Positions 17,121-25,307 of a stretch of DNA of 33,871 nucleotides are shown here, piece after piece (within the stretch, counting starts at the first letter, position 1; every line of letters begins with the position of its first letter). The notes beneath the pieces are model-generated. The model saw only the letters and a list, made by a program, of their open reading frames with translations, made no database searches and had not been told where the DNA came from. Location: contig JAADHO010000016.1 in assembly GCA_013151775.1 (NCBI GenBank), positions 1-33,871 of the forward strand, in the 5' to 3' direction. Made by a program: the position numbers and the translations under genes. Source of the DNA: Deltaproteobacteria bacterium (GTDB lineage Bacteria > Myxococcota_A > Polyangia > Polyangiales > Houyiibacteriaceae).

Positions 17121-17903
17121 ATGAATCGAACGGCACTATTGGCTGCTGTGGTGGTAGCCGTGGTCGGAGTCATACTCTTCGGCCTCTACATGAAGCGCTT
17201 CGAGACCGAGGTGCAGGGCGGTGAGCCTGTACAGGTCCTGATCGCGACCGCGGACATCCCGGCGGGGCAGCCTTTGACTCGGGCGGCCTTGGGGACTCGG
17301 GAGCTACCGACGAAGTACGTCGAGGACAGGCACATCCGCGCGAGCGATCAAAATCGCGTGCTCGGAGTGAAGCTGAACAACCCGGTCAAAGCCAACGAGT
17401 CGCTGCTCTGGACCGACCTCGCGACGACCAGCCAGGAGCGTCGACACCTCTCCGAGTTGCTCAGGCCGGGCATGCGCGCGCTGACGATTCGGGTGGGAGA
17501 CAGCAGCGCCTTCGGCGGTCTGTTGCGTCCCGGCGATCGTTGTGACGTGCTCTTGACGGCTACCCGACCCGGAAGCGAAGAGCAGGTCACTGTGCCTTTG
17601 CTTCAGAACGTGCTCATCCTGTCGGTGGGGCAGGACACGGGGGGTCCGGACGCTCGAGACGGGAACGGTCGAAATCGCAGCGGTCGCGACGTGAACGTAG
17701 CGGTCACCATCGAGCAGGCTGCGCTGCTGACCCTCGCGGACGAGCGCGGGCGCTTGCGCCTCGTGCTGCGCAATCCCGAGGACGTCACCATCCTCGAGGG
17801 CCTCCCGGACACCACCGCCACCGATCTGATCGAGGCCGCACGCCGCGCCGTCCGTCAGACCCGTCGGCCTCCATCTACGCCCATGATCGAGAGAATCCAA
17901 TGA
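17121..17903 (+). CDS. cpaB: Tad pilus assembly protein CpaB/RcpC
   Basis: CpaB is a periplasmic, membrane-anchored partner of the pilus secretin. The 260-residue product has one N-terminal membrane helix (about residues 4-23), then the SAF domain with VLIATADIPAGQPLTRAALGTRELP, and LLRPGMRALTIRVGDSSAFGGLLRPGDRCDVLLT, the RcpC/CpaB signature. The C-terminal part has a TIEQAALLTLADERGRLRLVLRNPED segment typical of the family. It overlaps cpaC by 4 nt (ATGA), indicating coupled translation. Confidence 0.93.
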   Translation: MNRTALLAAVVVAVVGVILFGLYMKRFETEVQGGEPVQVLIATADIPAGQPLTRAALGTRELPTKYVEDRHIRASDQNRVLGVKLNNPVKANESLLWTDLATTSQERRHLSELLRPGMRALTIRVGDSSAFGGLLRPGDRCDVLLTATRPGSEEQVTVPLLQNVLILSVGQDTGGPDARDGNGRNRSGRDVNVAVTIEQAALLTLADERGRLRLVLRNPEDVTILEGLPDTTATDLIEAARRAVRQTRRPPSTPMIERIQ

Positions 17904-19111
17904 TCCCCCATCTTCGCGCCTCGCTTCACCTGTCGCTGGTCGTCGGCTTCGGCCTGGCGGTCTCTGGCGCTTCGGTGGCAAGGGCTCAGAACCGCACGGT
18001 CGATCTCGAGCTCGACGTCGGCCAGCAGACCAGCATCTCCGCGCGCAACGTGCGCAGCTACTCCGAGGGTGTGGGCGGGATCGCCGCCGTGCGCCTGACG
18101 GAGGACCAGACGCGCTTCGTGATCGTCGGTCAGCGCGCTGGCACGACGTCGCTCCTGTTGATCATGCAGGACGGAGGCCAGACCCAATATCGTATCACCG
18201 TGGGAGGCGGAGAGCCCGAGACGGACGACACGGACGGCGTGCCTGAGCGCGAGAACATCCGCCTCGACCTCTACTTCGTTCAGCTCTCGGACTCCTACTC
18301 CCACTCCATCGGCCTCGGCTGGCCCGGCTCCCTCGGCTCCGATAGCACGCTGACCGCCAACATCACCAGGATCCCTCCCACGGTCGGAGCCGGTGGCATC
18401 GTCACCACCCCTGCGCGGAACGAGACCACCTTCGCCCTGATCGCTCAGACCGCGCTGCCCCGCTTGGAGCTCGCGCAGGCCAGTGGTTGGGCGCGTGTCT
18501 TCCGTCAGGCCGCCGTGGTCACGGCCAACGGCACACGAGCGGAATTCCAGAACGGTGGTGAGGTGAACATCATCGTATCGGGTGGGCTCACGGGCGCGCT
18601 GCGGACCATCGAGTTCGGCACCAAGCTGAAGATGCTCCCGCGTTACGATCCCGAGACTCATCGCCTCGAGGTTCAGATCGACGCAGACATCTCCGACCTC
18701 ACAGACGACCGTGGGACGGGCGTTCCCGGGCGCATTACCTCACGGGTGCGCAGCCTGGTGAACCTCGAATTGGGTCAGTCCATCGTGATCGCTGGCATCA
18801 TCGCCCGCACGGACACTCGCTCGCGGACGGGCCTCCCCGGCCTCAGTCAGATCCCCGTCATCGGCGCTCTCTTCGGTGTGCACGCACGCCGCGAGGAGCA
18901 GAACGAGGCACTCCTCTTCATCGTCCCCAGCGTGGTCGAGGCGGTCCCCCTGACTCGTCGAAATCGCATTCAGGAGGCGCTCCGCGTGTACGAGGACTTC
19001 CGCGGTGGCACCGAAGAGGTCGAGCTGCTCGAGCAACCTCGCATTCGTCGCCGCAGCGGTTCAGCCGCTAGCTCGACTCCCATCACCCGAGGGAGCGAGG
19101 GTTCGGACTGA
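17900..19111 (+). CDS. cpaC: Tad pilus outer-membrane secretin CpaC/RcpA
   Basis: This would form the outer-membrane channel through which the Flp fibre passes. The 403-residue product has a signal peptide (about 1-29, ending ARA), then the pilus-secretin N-terminal domain (VDLELDVGQQTSI...). The C-terminal secretin domain has LVNLELGQSIVIAGII (about 286-301), the GLPGLSQIPVIGALF motif (about 311-325) and EALLFIVPSVVEAV. This length is short to normal for CpaC. A short charged tail follows. The FHA-CpaF gene starts 2 nt later. Confidence 0.94.
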   Translation: MIPHLRASLHLSLVVGFGLAVSGASVARAQNRTVDLELDVGQQTSISARNVRSYSEGVGGIAAVRLTEDQTRFVIVGQRAGTTSLLLIMQDGGQTQYRITVGGGEPETDDTDGVPERENIRLDLYFVQLSDSYSHSIGLGWPGSLGSDSTLTANITRIPPTVGAGGIVTTPARNETTFALIAQTALPRLELAQASGWARVFRQAAVVTANGTRAEFQNGGEVNIIVSGGLTGALRTIEFGTKLKMLPRYDPETHRLEVQIDADISDLTDDRGTGVPGRITSRVRSLVNLELGQSIVIAGIIARTDTRSRTGLPGLSQIPVIGALFGVHARREEQNEALLFIVPSVVEAVPLTRRNRIQEALRVYEDFRGGTEEVELLEQPRIRRRSGSAASSTPITRGSEGSD

Positions 19112-19113
19112 CG

Positions 19114-20808
19114 ATGACGCCCCGAGTCATCCTTTCGATCGAGATGCCCGACGGGCAGGTCGAACAGCTCCCCTTGGAGGAGTCGTGGCCCGCTGTGATC
19201 GGACGTGATCCCAGCTGTCACGTGGTTCTGCCCTCTCCCGAGGTGAGCCGACGCCACCTGGCTGTGGAGCGTCGCCCACAGGGTTTCAAGGTGACGGACC
19301 AGAGCGCGAACGGCACTCTGATCGGCGACCAGCGCGTGAAGCAGAGCGCGGTGCGCATCCCGCCCGGCGTGCCCATGCGCGTGGGCCCCTACGTGCTTCG
19401 GCTCTACGATCCTGCCTTGGCGGCGGTTCCGCCCAAGGGACCCGAGGCACCCGCGGCGCCCGCAAAGCCCGCGCCGAAGCCGGTCGATCGCAAGTCGCGC
19501 CCACCGTCTGAGCAGCTCTCGCTCTCGGGAGGAACGGCGGATGTCAGCGTCGAGCTGCGCCGTCGTGTCCACCGGATGCTGCTCGACTATCTCGATCTCG
19601 CGACCCTCGACCGGTCGCAGATGGACGATCGCTCCATGCGCCCGAAGGTGCACAAGGCGCTCGATCGCATCTTCAGCCAGCTCGCCGCGGACATCCCGCC
19701 AAGCACGGATCTCCAAGCCTTCAGAGGAGAGATGACGGACGAGGCGTTGGGCCTCGGACCATTGGAGAAGCTGCTTGCAGACGACGCTGTCAGTGAGATC
19801 ATGGTGATCGATCCCGAGAACATCTACGTCGAGCGCAACGGCAAGCTCTCGCATACGGACCTGCGCTTCACGGACGACGAGTCAGCACGTGCAGTCATCG
19901 AGCGCATCGTCACACCCCTCGGTCGGCGCATCGATGAGAGCACACCGCTGGTCGACGCGCGCCTCAAGGACGGCTCACGCGTGAACGCCGTGATCAAGCC
20001 GTTGGCCATCAACGGCGCCTGCATCACCATCCGCAAGTTCCAGAAGAACCCCCTCACCATCGACAAGCTCGTCAGCTTTGGTGCCATGACGCGGCAGATG
20101 GCCACCTTCCTCGATCGCTCCGTTCGCGTTCGCAAGAACATCGTGATCTCCGGAGGCACGGGCTCGGGCAAGACGACTCTGCTGAACGTGCTCTCGAGCT
20201 CGATCCCCGATCACGAACGCGTCATCACCATCGAGGACGCGGCCGAACTGCGCCTCGAGCAGCCGCACGTCGTGTCTCTCGAGACTCGCCCCGCCAACAT
20301 GGAGGGCAAGGGCGAATACTCGATCCGCGACCTGGTCAAGAACGCCCTGCGCATGCGTCCAGACCGCATCGTGGTCGGAGAGTGTCGCGGTGGCGAAGCC
20401 CTCGACATGTTGCAGGCCATGAACACGGGCCACGAGGGCTCCATGACCACGACCCACGCCAACAGCCCGCCCGAGGCGGTGAAACGTCTGGAGACCCTGT
20501 GCTTGATGTCGGGCATCGAGCTGCCCTCGCGCGCCATTCGCGAGCAGATCTCCGGGAGCATTCATCTGATCGTTCAGCAGTCACGCTTTAGTGACGGGTC
20601 GCGTCGCATCACGCGCATCACCGAGCTCGATGGTTTGGACGAGAACCTCGAGTTTCGGCTCCACGATATCTTCGCCTACTATCGCACCGGGACCGATGCG
20701 AAGGGCAAGATCGTCGGCGAGTTTCGGGCGAGCGGTTATCTCCCCTCGTTCCTCGACGAGTTCATCACCAACGGCTTGGTCGACGCCGATGGTGGGGAGT
20801 ATTTGTGA
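19114..20808 (+). CDS. cpaF: FHA-CpaF fusion: Tad pilus secretion ATPase with N-terminal phosphothreonine-binding domain
   Basis: CpaF/TadA is the hexameric cytosolic ATPase that powers Flp assembly. The 564-residue product starts with a complete FHA domain (about 1-100) bearing the phosphothreonine-binding signature: G30-R31, S45 and H48 in SRRH, and N66-G67. An Ala/Pro/Lys-rich linker (about 101-135) leads to the ATPase, with Walker A GGTGSGKT (347-354), the acidic IEDAAELRLEQPHVV box, Walker B DRIVVGECRGGEA (417-429) and the His box TTTHANSP (about 445-452). FHA fusion suggests control by Ser/Thr kinase signalling, an inference. The tadB GTG overlaps its stop by 4 nt. Confidence 0.95.
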   Translation: MTPRVILSIEMPDGQVEQLPLEESWPAVIGRDPSCHVVLPSPEVSRRHLAVERRPQGFKVTDQSANGTLIGDQRVKQSAVRIPPGVPMRVGPYVLRLYDPALAAVPPKGPEAPAAPAKPAPKPVDRKSRPPSEQLSLSGGTADVSVELRRRVHRMLLDYLDLATLDRSQMDDRSMRPKVHKALDRIFSQLAADIPPSTDLQAFRGEMTDEALGLGPLEKLLADDAVSEIMVIDPENIYVERNGKLSHTDLRFTDDESARAVIERIVTPLGRRIDESTPLVDARLKDGSRVNAVIKPLAINGACITIRKFQKNPLTIDKLVSFGAMTRQMATFLDRSVRVRKNIVISGGTGSGKTTLLNVLSSSIPDHERVITIEDAAELRLEQPHVVSLETRPANMEGKGEYSIRDLVKNALRMRPDRIVVGECRGGEALDMLQAMNTGHEGSMTTTHANSPPEAVKRLETLCLMSGIELPSRAIREQISGSIHLIVQQSRFSDGSRRITRITELDGLDENLEFRLHDIFAYYRTGTDAKGKIVGEFRASGYLPSFLDEFITNGLVDADGGEYL

Positions 20809-21677
20809 GCATGAATCAATTCTTCGGCAGCACTTGGGGTGGTGTTGTGGCGGCGGCGCTGATCGTGATCGGCGTGTCCGCGGCCTTGGCGATTCAGATT
20901 TCCGACCAGAACGCTCCCATGAAAGGCAAGTGGAAGCAGTACGAAGACTACCTCGATGGCATGGCTCGCTTCCTGTTTCTAGCTCAAAGGGGCCGCAGTA
21001 TCGCCCGCGTGCAGGCTGCCGCCGTCGCGGCCTTCTTGGTGCTAGGGGCCATCGCTGGCGAGACGCTGCTGTTGGTGTTGGCGGTGTTGATCGCTGTCGC
21101 CGTGCCCATGATGCTCAAGCGCCGCGTGCGGCAGCGCACGGAGAAGCTCGAGCAGCAGCTCGACGGCTGGCTCTTGATGCTCGCGAATGCGCTCAAGGCG
21201 ACGCCGGCCATCGGTGAAGCCATCAAGTCCACCGTGAACCTCGTGCAGCCACCCATAAGCCAAGAGCTAGATCTGATGGTGAAGGAGAATCAGCTCGGAA
21301 CTCCCGTGGATCAGGCCGTGTTGAACATCTCCGAGCGTGTGGGCAGTCCGCTCATCTCCGGTGCTCTGGCGACCCTGATCATCGCGCGCCAGACCGGCGG
21401 CGATCTGCCGAAGATCCTCGAGACCTCTGCGGGTTCTCTGCGCGAGATGGCGCGCCTCGAGGGAGTGGTTCGCGCCAAGACCTCCGAGGGCAAGGGGCAG
21501 GTCATCGTGCTCGGCGTGATCCCCTTCCTGATGGTTGGCCTGCTCGGATCCATCGATCCGACGTGGCTCACGCCGCTAACGAGCAACTTCATCGGCTACA
21601 TCATCGTTACCGTCGCCGTGACGCTCTGGCTCGGGGCCATGCTCTGGTCTCGCCAGATCCTCGACGTGGATATCTGA
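20805..21677 (+). CDS. tadB: Tad pilus inner-membrane platform protein TadB
   Basis: TadB and TadC form the inner-membrane platform that CpaF acts on. The 290-residue product has an N-terminal membrane helix, a second hydrophobic pair near residues 68-105, then the T2SSF domain with LDGWLLMLANALKATPAIGEAI and GALATLIIARQTGGDLPKILE. It ends with two more hydrophobic stretches (VIVLGVIPFLMVGLLG and IGYIIVTVAVTLWLGAML). It starts with GTG 20805 overlapping cpaF, and an alternative ATG lies two codons in. Confidence 0.92.
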   Translation: MSMNQFFGSTWGGVVAAALIVIGVSAALAIQISDQNAPMKGKWKQYEDYLDGMARFLFLAQRGRSIARVQAAAVAAFLVLGAIAGETLLLVLAVLIAVAVPMMLKRRVRQRTEKLEQQLDGWLLMLANALKATPAIGEAIKSTVNLVQPPISQELDLMVKENQLGTPVDQAVLNISERVGSPLISGALATLIIARQTGGDLPKILETSAGSLREMARLEGVVRAKTSEGKGQVIVLGVIPFLMVGLLGSIDPTWLTPLTSNFIGYIIVTVAVTLWLGAMLWSRQILDVDI

Positions 21678-21680
21678 GCC

Positions 21681-22580
21681 ATGCCCGCTGAATACATAGG
21701 CCTCGCAGCGCTCGCGCTGATCTTCGCAGGCACCGCCCTGGCTACCTTCGTGTTGGCCAAGAACCCCATCGCGGACCGCCCCGACCTCGGCCGTCGCGGA
21801 CTGAAGCGATCCCTTGCGCTCGAAGAAGGGGGCGTCTTCAAGACCATCGAGCTGCCCATGCGCATCGTCTCGGGGTGGGTTAGCGGACTCGCTCTCGACA
21901 ATCTTCGGAGCAAGCTCGACAAGCAGATCACCTTCGCAGGTGACTATCTCGGTCTGACCGCCAACGACCTGATCGGGCTCAGCATCGTCAGCGGTGTCGG
22001 CAGCATCACCTTCGCGCTGCTCGCGTCGAATCTCCTCGGGCTGCCGAGCTTGATGGTGGTCTTCGCCGGAGCGGTCGGATTCTACCTGCCTTTCTTGCAG
22101 CTTGGTGGCGTGCGCCAGGAGCGCTTCAAGGCGGTCAACCGATCCTTGCCCACGGCCATCGACCTCGCCGCTCTCTGCATGGGCGCCGGTCTGGATTTTC
22201 CCGGGGCGCTGCGTCAGGTCGTAGAGAAAGCCAGCAGCCGCGACGTGGTCATCGTCGAGGAGTTCAACCGAATTCTGCAGGAGCTCGAGCTCGGTCACAC
22301 GCGCCGCAAGGCTCTGGAGGCGCTCGCCTATCGCGTCCCGACGGAGGCCGTGAAGGATTTCGTGGGAACGGTGGTTCAGGCCGAGGAGAAGGGCACGCCC
22401 TTGGCCGAGGTGCTCACCATTCAGGCGCGTATGCTGCGCATGCGACGCAGCGTCATGGCCGAGGAGTCCGCCGCCAAGGCGGGCATGATGCTGATGGGCC
22501 CTCTGATGATGATGTTCATCTGCGTACTCTTTCTTCTCGTCGGTCCCTTCATCGTGAAGTGGATGAATTCTGGGATGTGA
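21681..22580 (+). CDS. tadC: Tad pilus inner-membrane platform protein TadC
   Basis: This is the second T2SSF-domain platform protein. The 299-residue product has an N-terminal helix, a central hydrophobic pair (LIGLSIVSGVGSITFALLASNLLG and LMVVFAGAVGFYLPFLQL), the domain motif LPTAIDLAALCMGAGLDFPGALRQV, and EFNRILQELELGHTRRKALEALAYRV. A C-terminal membrane helix lies in MLMGPLMMMFICVLFLLVGPFIV. It begins 3 nt after tadB, and the FHA-like gene follows after 6 nt. Confidence 0.92.
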   Translation: MPAEYIGLAALALIFAGTALATFVLAKNPIADRPDLGRRGLKRSLALEEGGVFKTIELPMRIVSGWVSGLALDNLRSKLDKQITFAGDYLGLTANDLIGLSIVSGVGSITFALLASNLLGLPSLMVVFAGAVGFYLPFLQLGGVRQERFKAVNRSLPTAIDLAALCMGAGLDFPGALRQVVEKASSRDVVIVEEFNRILQELELGHTRRKALEALAYRVPTEAVKDFVGTVVQAEEKGTPLAEVLTIQARMLRMRRSVMAEESAAKAGMMLMGPLMMMFICVLFLLVGPFIVKWMNSGM

Positions 22581-22586
22581 ACCTCC

Positions 22587-23450
22587 ATGGACGCTTTCGT
22601 CGAAATTACCAGACCGGATGGCTCGTCCGAACGCTTCCCCATCGAGGGGGCGCAGGCCACCCTCGGTCGTTCGGGCACCGCGGGCATCTCCCTGCCCGCG
22701 GAGTCTCAGCTCGAGCTCGAGCACATCCTGATCGCGCCGCGAGGTAAGGAGGGCTGCTGGATCTCGGCGTCCCAGGGCGCCATGACGCCGGTGATGGTGA
22801 AGGGACGTCCCTTCCAGAGCGGTATATTGAAGTGGGGCACGAGCCTCTCCATCGGCAGCCTCAAGCTCACGGTGACCAACAAGCGCGCGGCCACCAAGGG
22901 TGGACAGAATTCGGTCAGCCCCGTGCTCGTGCTCGGGCTCGTCGCCGCCCTCGGCGCCCTCGCGTGGATGTTCCTGTCGGAAGAGCCTGCCAGCATGCCT
23001 TCGGCCGAGGGCATGGAGGCCCCGCCGCTCTTCACTGACGAAGCCGTCGAGTGTCCGGCCGGCCAGACGGGTCCCCAGCTCGAGCAGGCCGCCGACAGTC
23101 GCGGCGATCGCTACGTCTACGATCCGCGGGATGGCGTCGCCTCCGTGCGACTCTACAAGGAAGCCGCCGCGTGTTTCGCAGCCTCGGGGGCTATGCACGC
23201 AGCCGACGCGCAGCGCGCCACTCGTGAGAGCCAGCAGATGCAGTCCACGATAGACGCGGACTACGCGGCTCGCCGTTTGCTCTTGGGTCGGGATCTCGAG
23301 ACCGAGGATTGGCGCTCGGTCGAGCGTCAGTCCAACGCGCTGCTCTCCATGACGCGACATCTCGAAGGCAACGACTGGCGCGCCTGGCTCGATCAGGTGC
23401 ATCGCATCGCTCAGGCTCGGGCCTCGCAGCTGCCTGAAGAACGGCGGTGA
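22587..23450 (+). CDS. FHA-like domain membrane protein in the Tad operon
   Basis: The 287-residue product has a cytosolic N-terminal domain (about 1-97) with an FHA-like strand pattern and GRSG at 27-30. The usual Ser of the SxxH motif is missing (ELEH at 43-46), and no NG pair is clear. The fold may be FHA without phosphothreonine binding. A single membrane helix (about 110-130) leads to a periplasmic helical region with cysteines, perhaps TPR-like. No exact family is recognised. It lies between tadC and a lipoprotein gene, so an accessory role in the pilus is likely. Confidence 0.75.
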   Translation: MDAFVEITRPDGSSERFPIEGAQATLGRSGTAGISLPAESQLELEHILIAPRGKEGCWISASQGAMTPVMVKGRPFQSGILKWGTSLSIGSLKLTVTNKRAATKGGQNSVSPVLVLGLVAALGALAWMFLSEEPASMPSAEGMEAPPLFTDEAVECPAGQTGPQLEQAADSRGDRYVYDPRDGVASVRLYKEAAACFAASGAMHAADAQRATRESQQMQSTIDADYAARRLLLGRDLETEDWRSVERQSNALLSMTRHLEGNDWRAWLDQVHRIAQARASQLPEERR

Positions 23451-24169
23451 GTGTTCGCGGCTCGGCACGGACGGAGGCAGCTCTTCGATCCCAGCGGGTA
23501 TTGCTCAGCGCCCTCTTCGCGCTGCTCGGAGTCGTAGGCTGTGGAGGGATCGGGGCTGGGGACCAGGCCAGGATACCGGACCCTCTCGCGGACGTTCCGG
23601 CGCGAGATCTCTTCGCGCGCGGGCGCGTGTTGGTCGTGCATGGAGATTCCATCCGGGCCGAGCAGTACCTCACAGCGGCCATGGACCGCGGCTACCCCGA
23701 GCAAGAGGCCATGCCCTTGCTGATCCGCGCCTGCGTGTCGTCCTCGCGCTTGAGCTCCGCCTTGGGCTACGCAGAGCCCTACCTGCGTCGACATCCCAGA
23801 GATTGGTCCTTGCGCTTCTTGGTGGCGACGCTGCAACAAGGTCTGGGTCGCACCGAGCGCGCGCGCGCGAATCTCGAGCAGGTCATCGTAGACGCTCCGG
23901 AGGCGCCCGAGCCCGAGTTCGTCCTGGCCATGTTGCTGCGCGACGATCTCTCTCTCGACGACGAGGCGAGACCTCTGCTCGAGCGCTATCTCGAGCTGGC
24001 TCCCCGAGGTCGCCACGCCGCCGAAGTGCGCGCCGCTCTGGCTCCCTCGCTCGTTCGCGTGCACGCCCCGGTGGAGATTCGACGAGACCATCCGTCCGAC
24101 GGGGACACACCGAGCGAGTCTCCCATTCCCTCCATCGCGCCTGCCGCAGATTCTGGAGTTCAACCGTGA
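23447..24169 (+). CDS. TPR-like lipoprotein, possibly TadD-type
   Basis: GTG 23447 overlaps the preceding stop (GTGA) and gives 240 residues. A lipoprotein signal ends in the lipobox GVVGC with the modified cysteine at about residue 32. The rest is helical and repeat-like: DLFARGRVLVVHGDSIRAEQYLTAAMDRG, then SALGYAEPYLRRHPRDWSLRFLVATLQQGLGRTERARANLEQVI, and so on, the pattern of TPR units. TadD lipoproteins in Tad loci have this architecture and help pilotin-like assembly. Identity with TadD is inferred. Confidence 0.75.
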   Translation: MSVRGSARTEAALRSQRVLLSALFALLGVVGCGGIGAGDQARIPDPLADVPARDLFARGRVLVVHGDSIRAEQYLTAAMDRGYPEQEAMPLLIRACVSSSRLSSALGYAEPYLRRHPRDWSLRFLVATLQQGLGRTERARANLEQVIVDAPEAPEPEFVLAMLLRDDLSLDDEARPLLERYLELAPRGRHAAEVRAALAPSLVRVHAPVEIRRDHPSDGDTPSESPIPSIAPAADSGVQP

Positions 24170-25278
24170 TCCCGAAGGAAGTCTTCGAGCAGACCATCCT
24201 GAAATTCTTCGATCCCATTCGACCCTATCTCGACGATCCCAGCGTGAGCGAGGTGATGATCAACGGTCCTAAGGAGATCTACATCGAGCAGAAGGGTCGG
24301 CTGCACAAGACGCCGGCGGAGTTTCCCTCGCAGGAGGCGCTGATGAGCGCTCTGCGCAACTTGGCTCAGTTCGTCGGGCGGCGGCTCAGCGAGGAGCACC
24401 CGATCCTCGAGGCGCGTTTCCCCGACGGATCACGCGTCGAGGCCGTGATCCCGCCTGCCTCTCCAGACGGCCCCTCCGTGTCCATTCGACGCTTCTCCAA
24501 AGACACGCTGACGATTCAGAAGCTGCTCTCCTTCGGTTCCATGACCCAGGACGCTGCCTCCGTGCTCGAAGCCCTCGTCGCCTGCAAGCAGAACGTGATC
24601 GTGGCGGGAGGCACGGGCTCAGGCAAGACCTCTCTACTCAACTGTCTCTCCTCCTTCATCCCTGACGATCAGCGCATTGTCGTGATCGAGGACGCTCGCG
24701 AGCTGCAGCTTCAGCTGCCTCACGTCGTACAGATGGAAGCGCAGCCTCCAGATCCGCGCGGCAAGGGTCAGGTCACCATCCGCGATCTCTTCAAGGCCAC
24801 CTTGCGCATGCGGCCCGATCGAATCGTCGTGGGCGAGATCCGCGGCGGTGAGGCCCTCGAGCTGATTCAGGCCATGACGTCGGGTCACGGCGGCTGTCTC
24901 TCCACGGTCCACGCCACCTACCCCATCGACACCCTGAACCGGCTCGAGACCATGGCCATGATGAGTGACGTGGAGATCCCCCTCGAGGCCATGCGCGCTC
25001 AGATCGCCTCGGCCATCGATATGATCGTCCAGACCTCGCGTCTGCTCGACGGATCCCGTTGCGTCACCCACATCACGGAGGTGTTGGGCTACGATCTCAC
25101 CGATGGCTATCAGCTTGGGGACGTCTTCATCCGCCGCTATCTGGGTCGGGACGAGTCCGGCGCCGTGCTGAGTGAGTTCGTACCCACGGGTCGCTTGCCG
25201 GGCTGTCTCGAGATGATTCGTGCCTTGGGGCTGGAGCTTCCAGCCAGTGTATATCAAGCTGCTCAAGCACAGGCCTGA
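24166..25278 (+). CDS. cpaF: Second CpaF/TadA-type secretion ATPase
   Basis: GTG 24166 overlaps the previous stop (GTGA) and gives a 370-residue CpaF without an FHA domain. The open frame extends upstream to 23803 but overlaps the lipoprotein gene, so it is rejected. Motifs present are DDPSVSEVMINGPKEIYIEQKG, Walker A GGTGSGKT (148-155), VIEDARELQLQLPHVVQ, Walker B DRIVVGEIRGGEALE and the His box STVHATYP. It is complete and appears active. It is clearly diverged from the first CpaF 3.4 kb upstream, so it is not a recent copy. Two such ATPases in one operon is notable. Confidence 0.94.
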   Translation: MIPKEVFEQTILKFFDPIRPYLDDPSVSEVMINGPKEIYIEQKGRLHKTPAEFPSQEALMSALRNLAQFVGRRLSEEHPILEARFPDGSRVEAVIPPASPDGPSVSIRRFSKDTLTIQKLLSFGSMTQDAASVLEALVACKQNVIVAGGTGSGKTSLLNCLSSFIPDDQRIVVIEDARELQLQLPHVVQMEAQPPDPRGKGQVTIRDLFKATLRMRPDRIVVGEIRGGEALELIQAMTSGHGGCLSTVHATYPIDTLNRLETMAMMSDVEIPLEAMRAQIASAIDMIVQTSRLLDGSRCVTHITEVLGYDLTDGYQLGDVFIRRYLGRDESGAVLSEFVPTGRLPGCLEMIRALGLELPASVYQAAQAQA

Positions 25279-25307
25279 TCTCAGGCGCAGATCTGAAGAG
25301 GAAATTC

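Noticed and set aside
23803-24165. Upstream extension of the second cpaF
   Set aside because: It overlaps the lipoprotein gene. The GTG at 24166 forms a GTGA junction and starts where CpaF homology begins.
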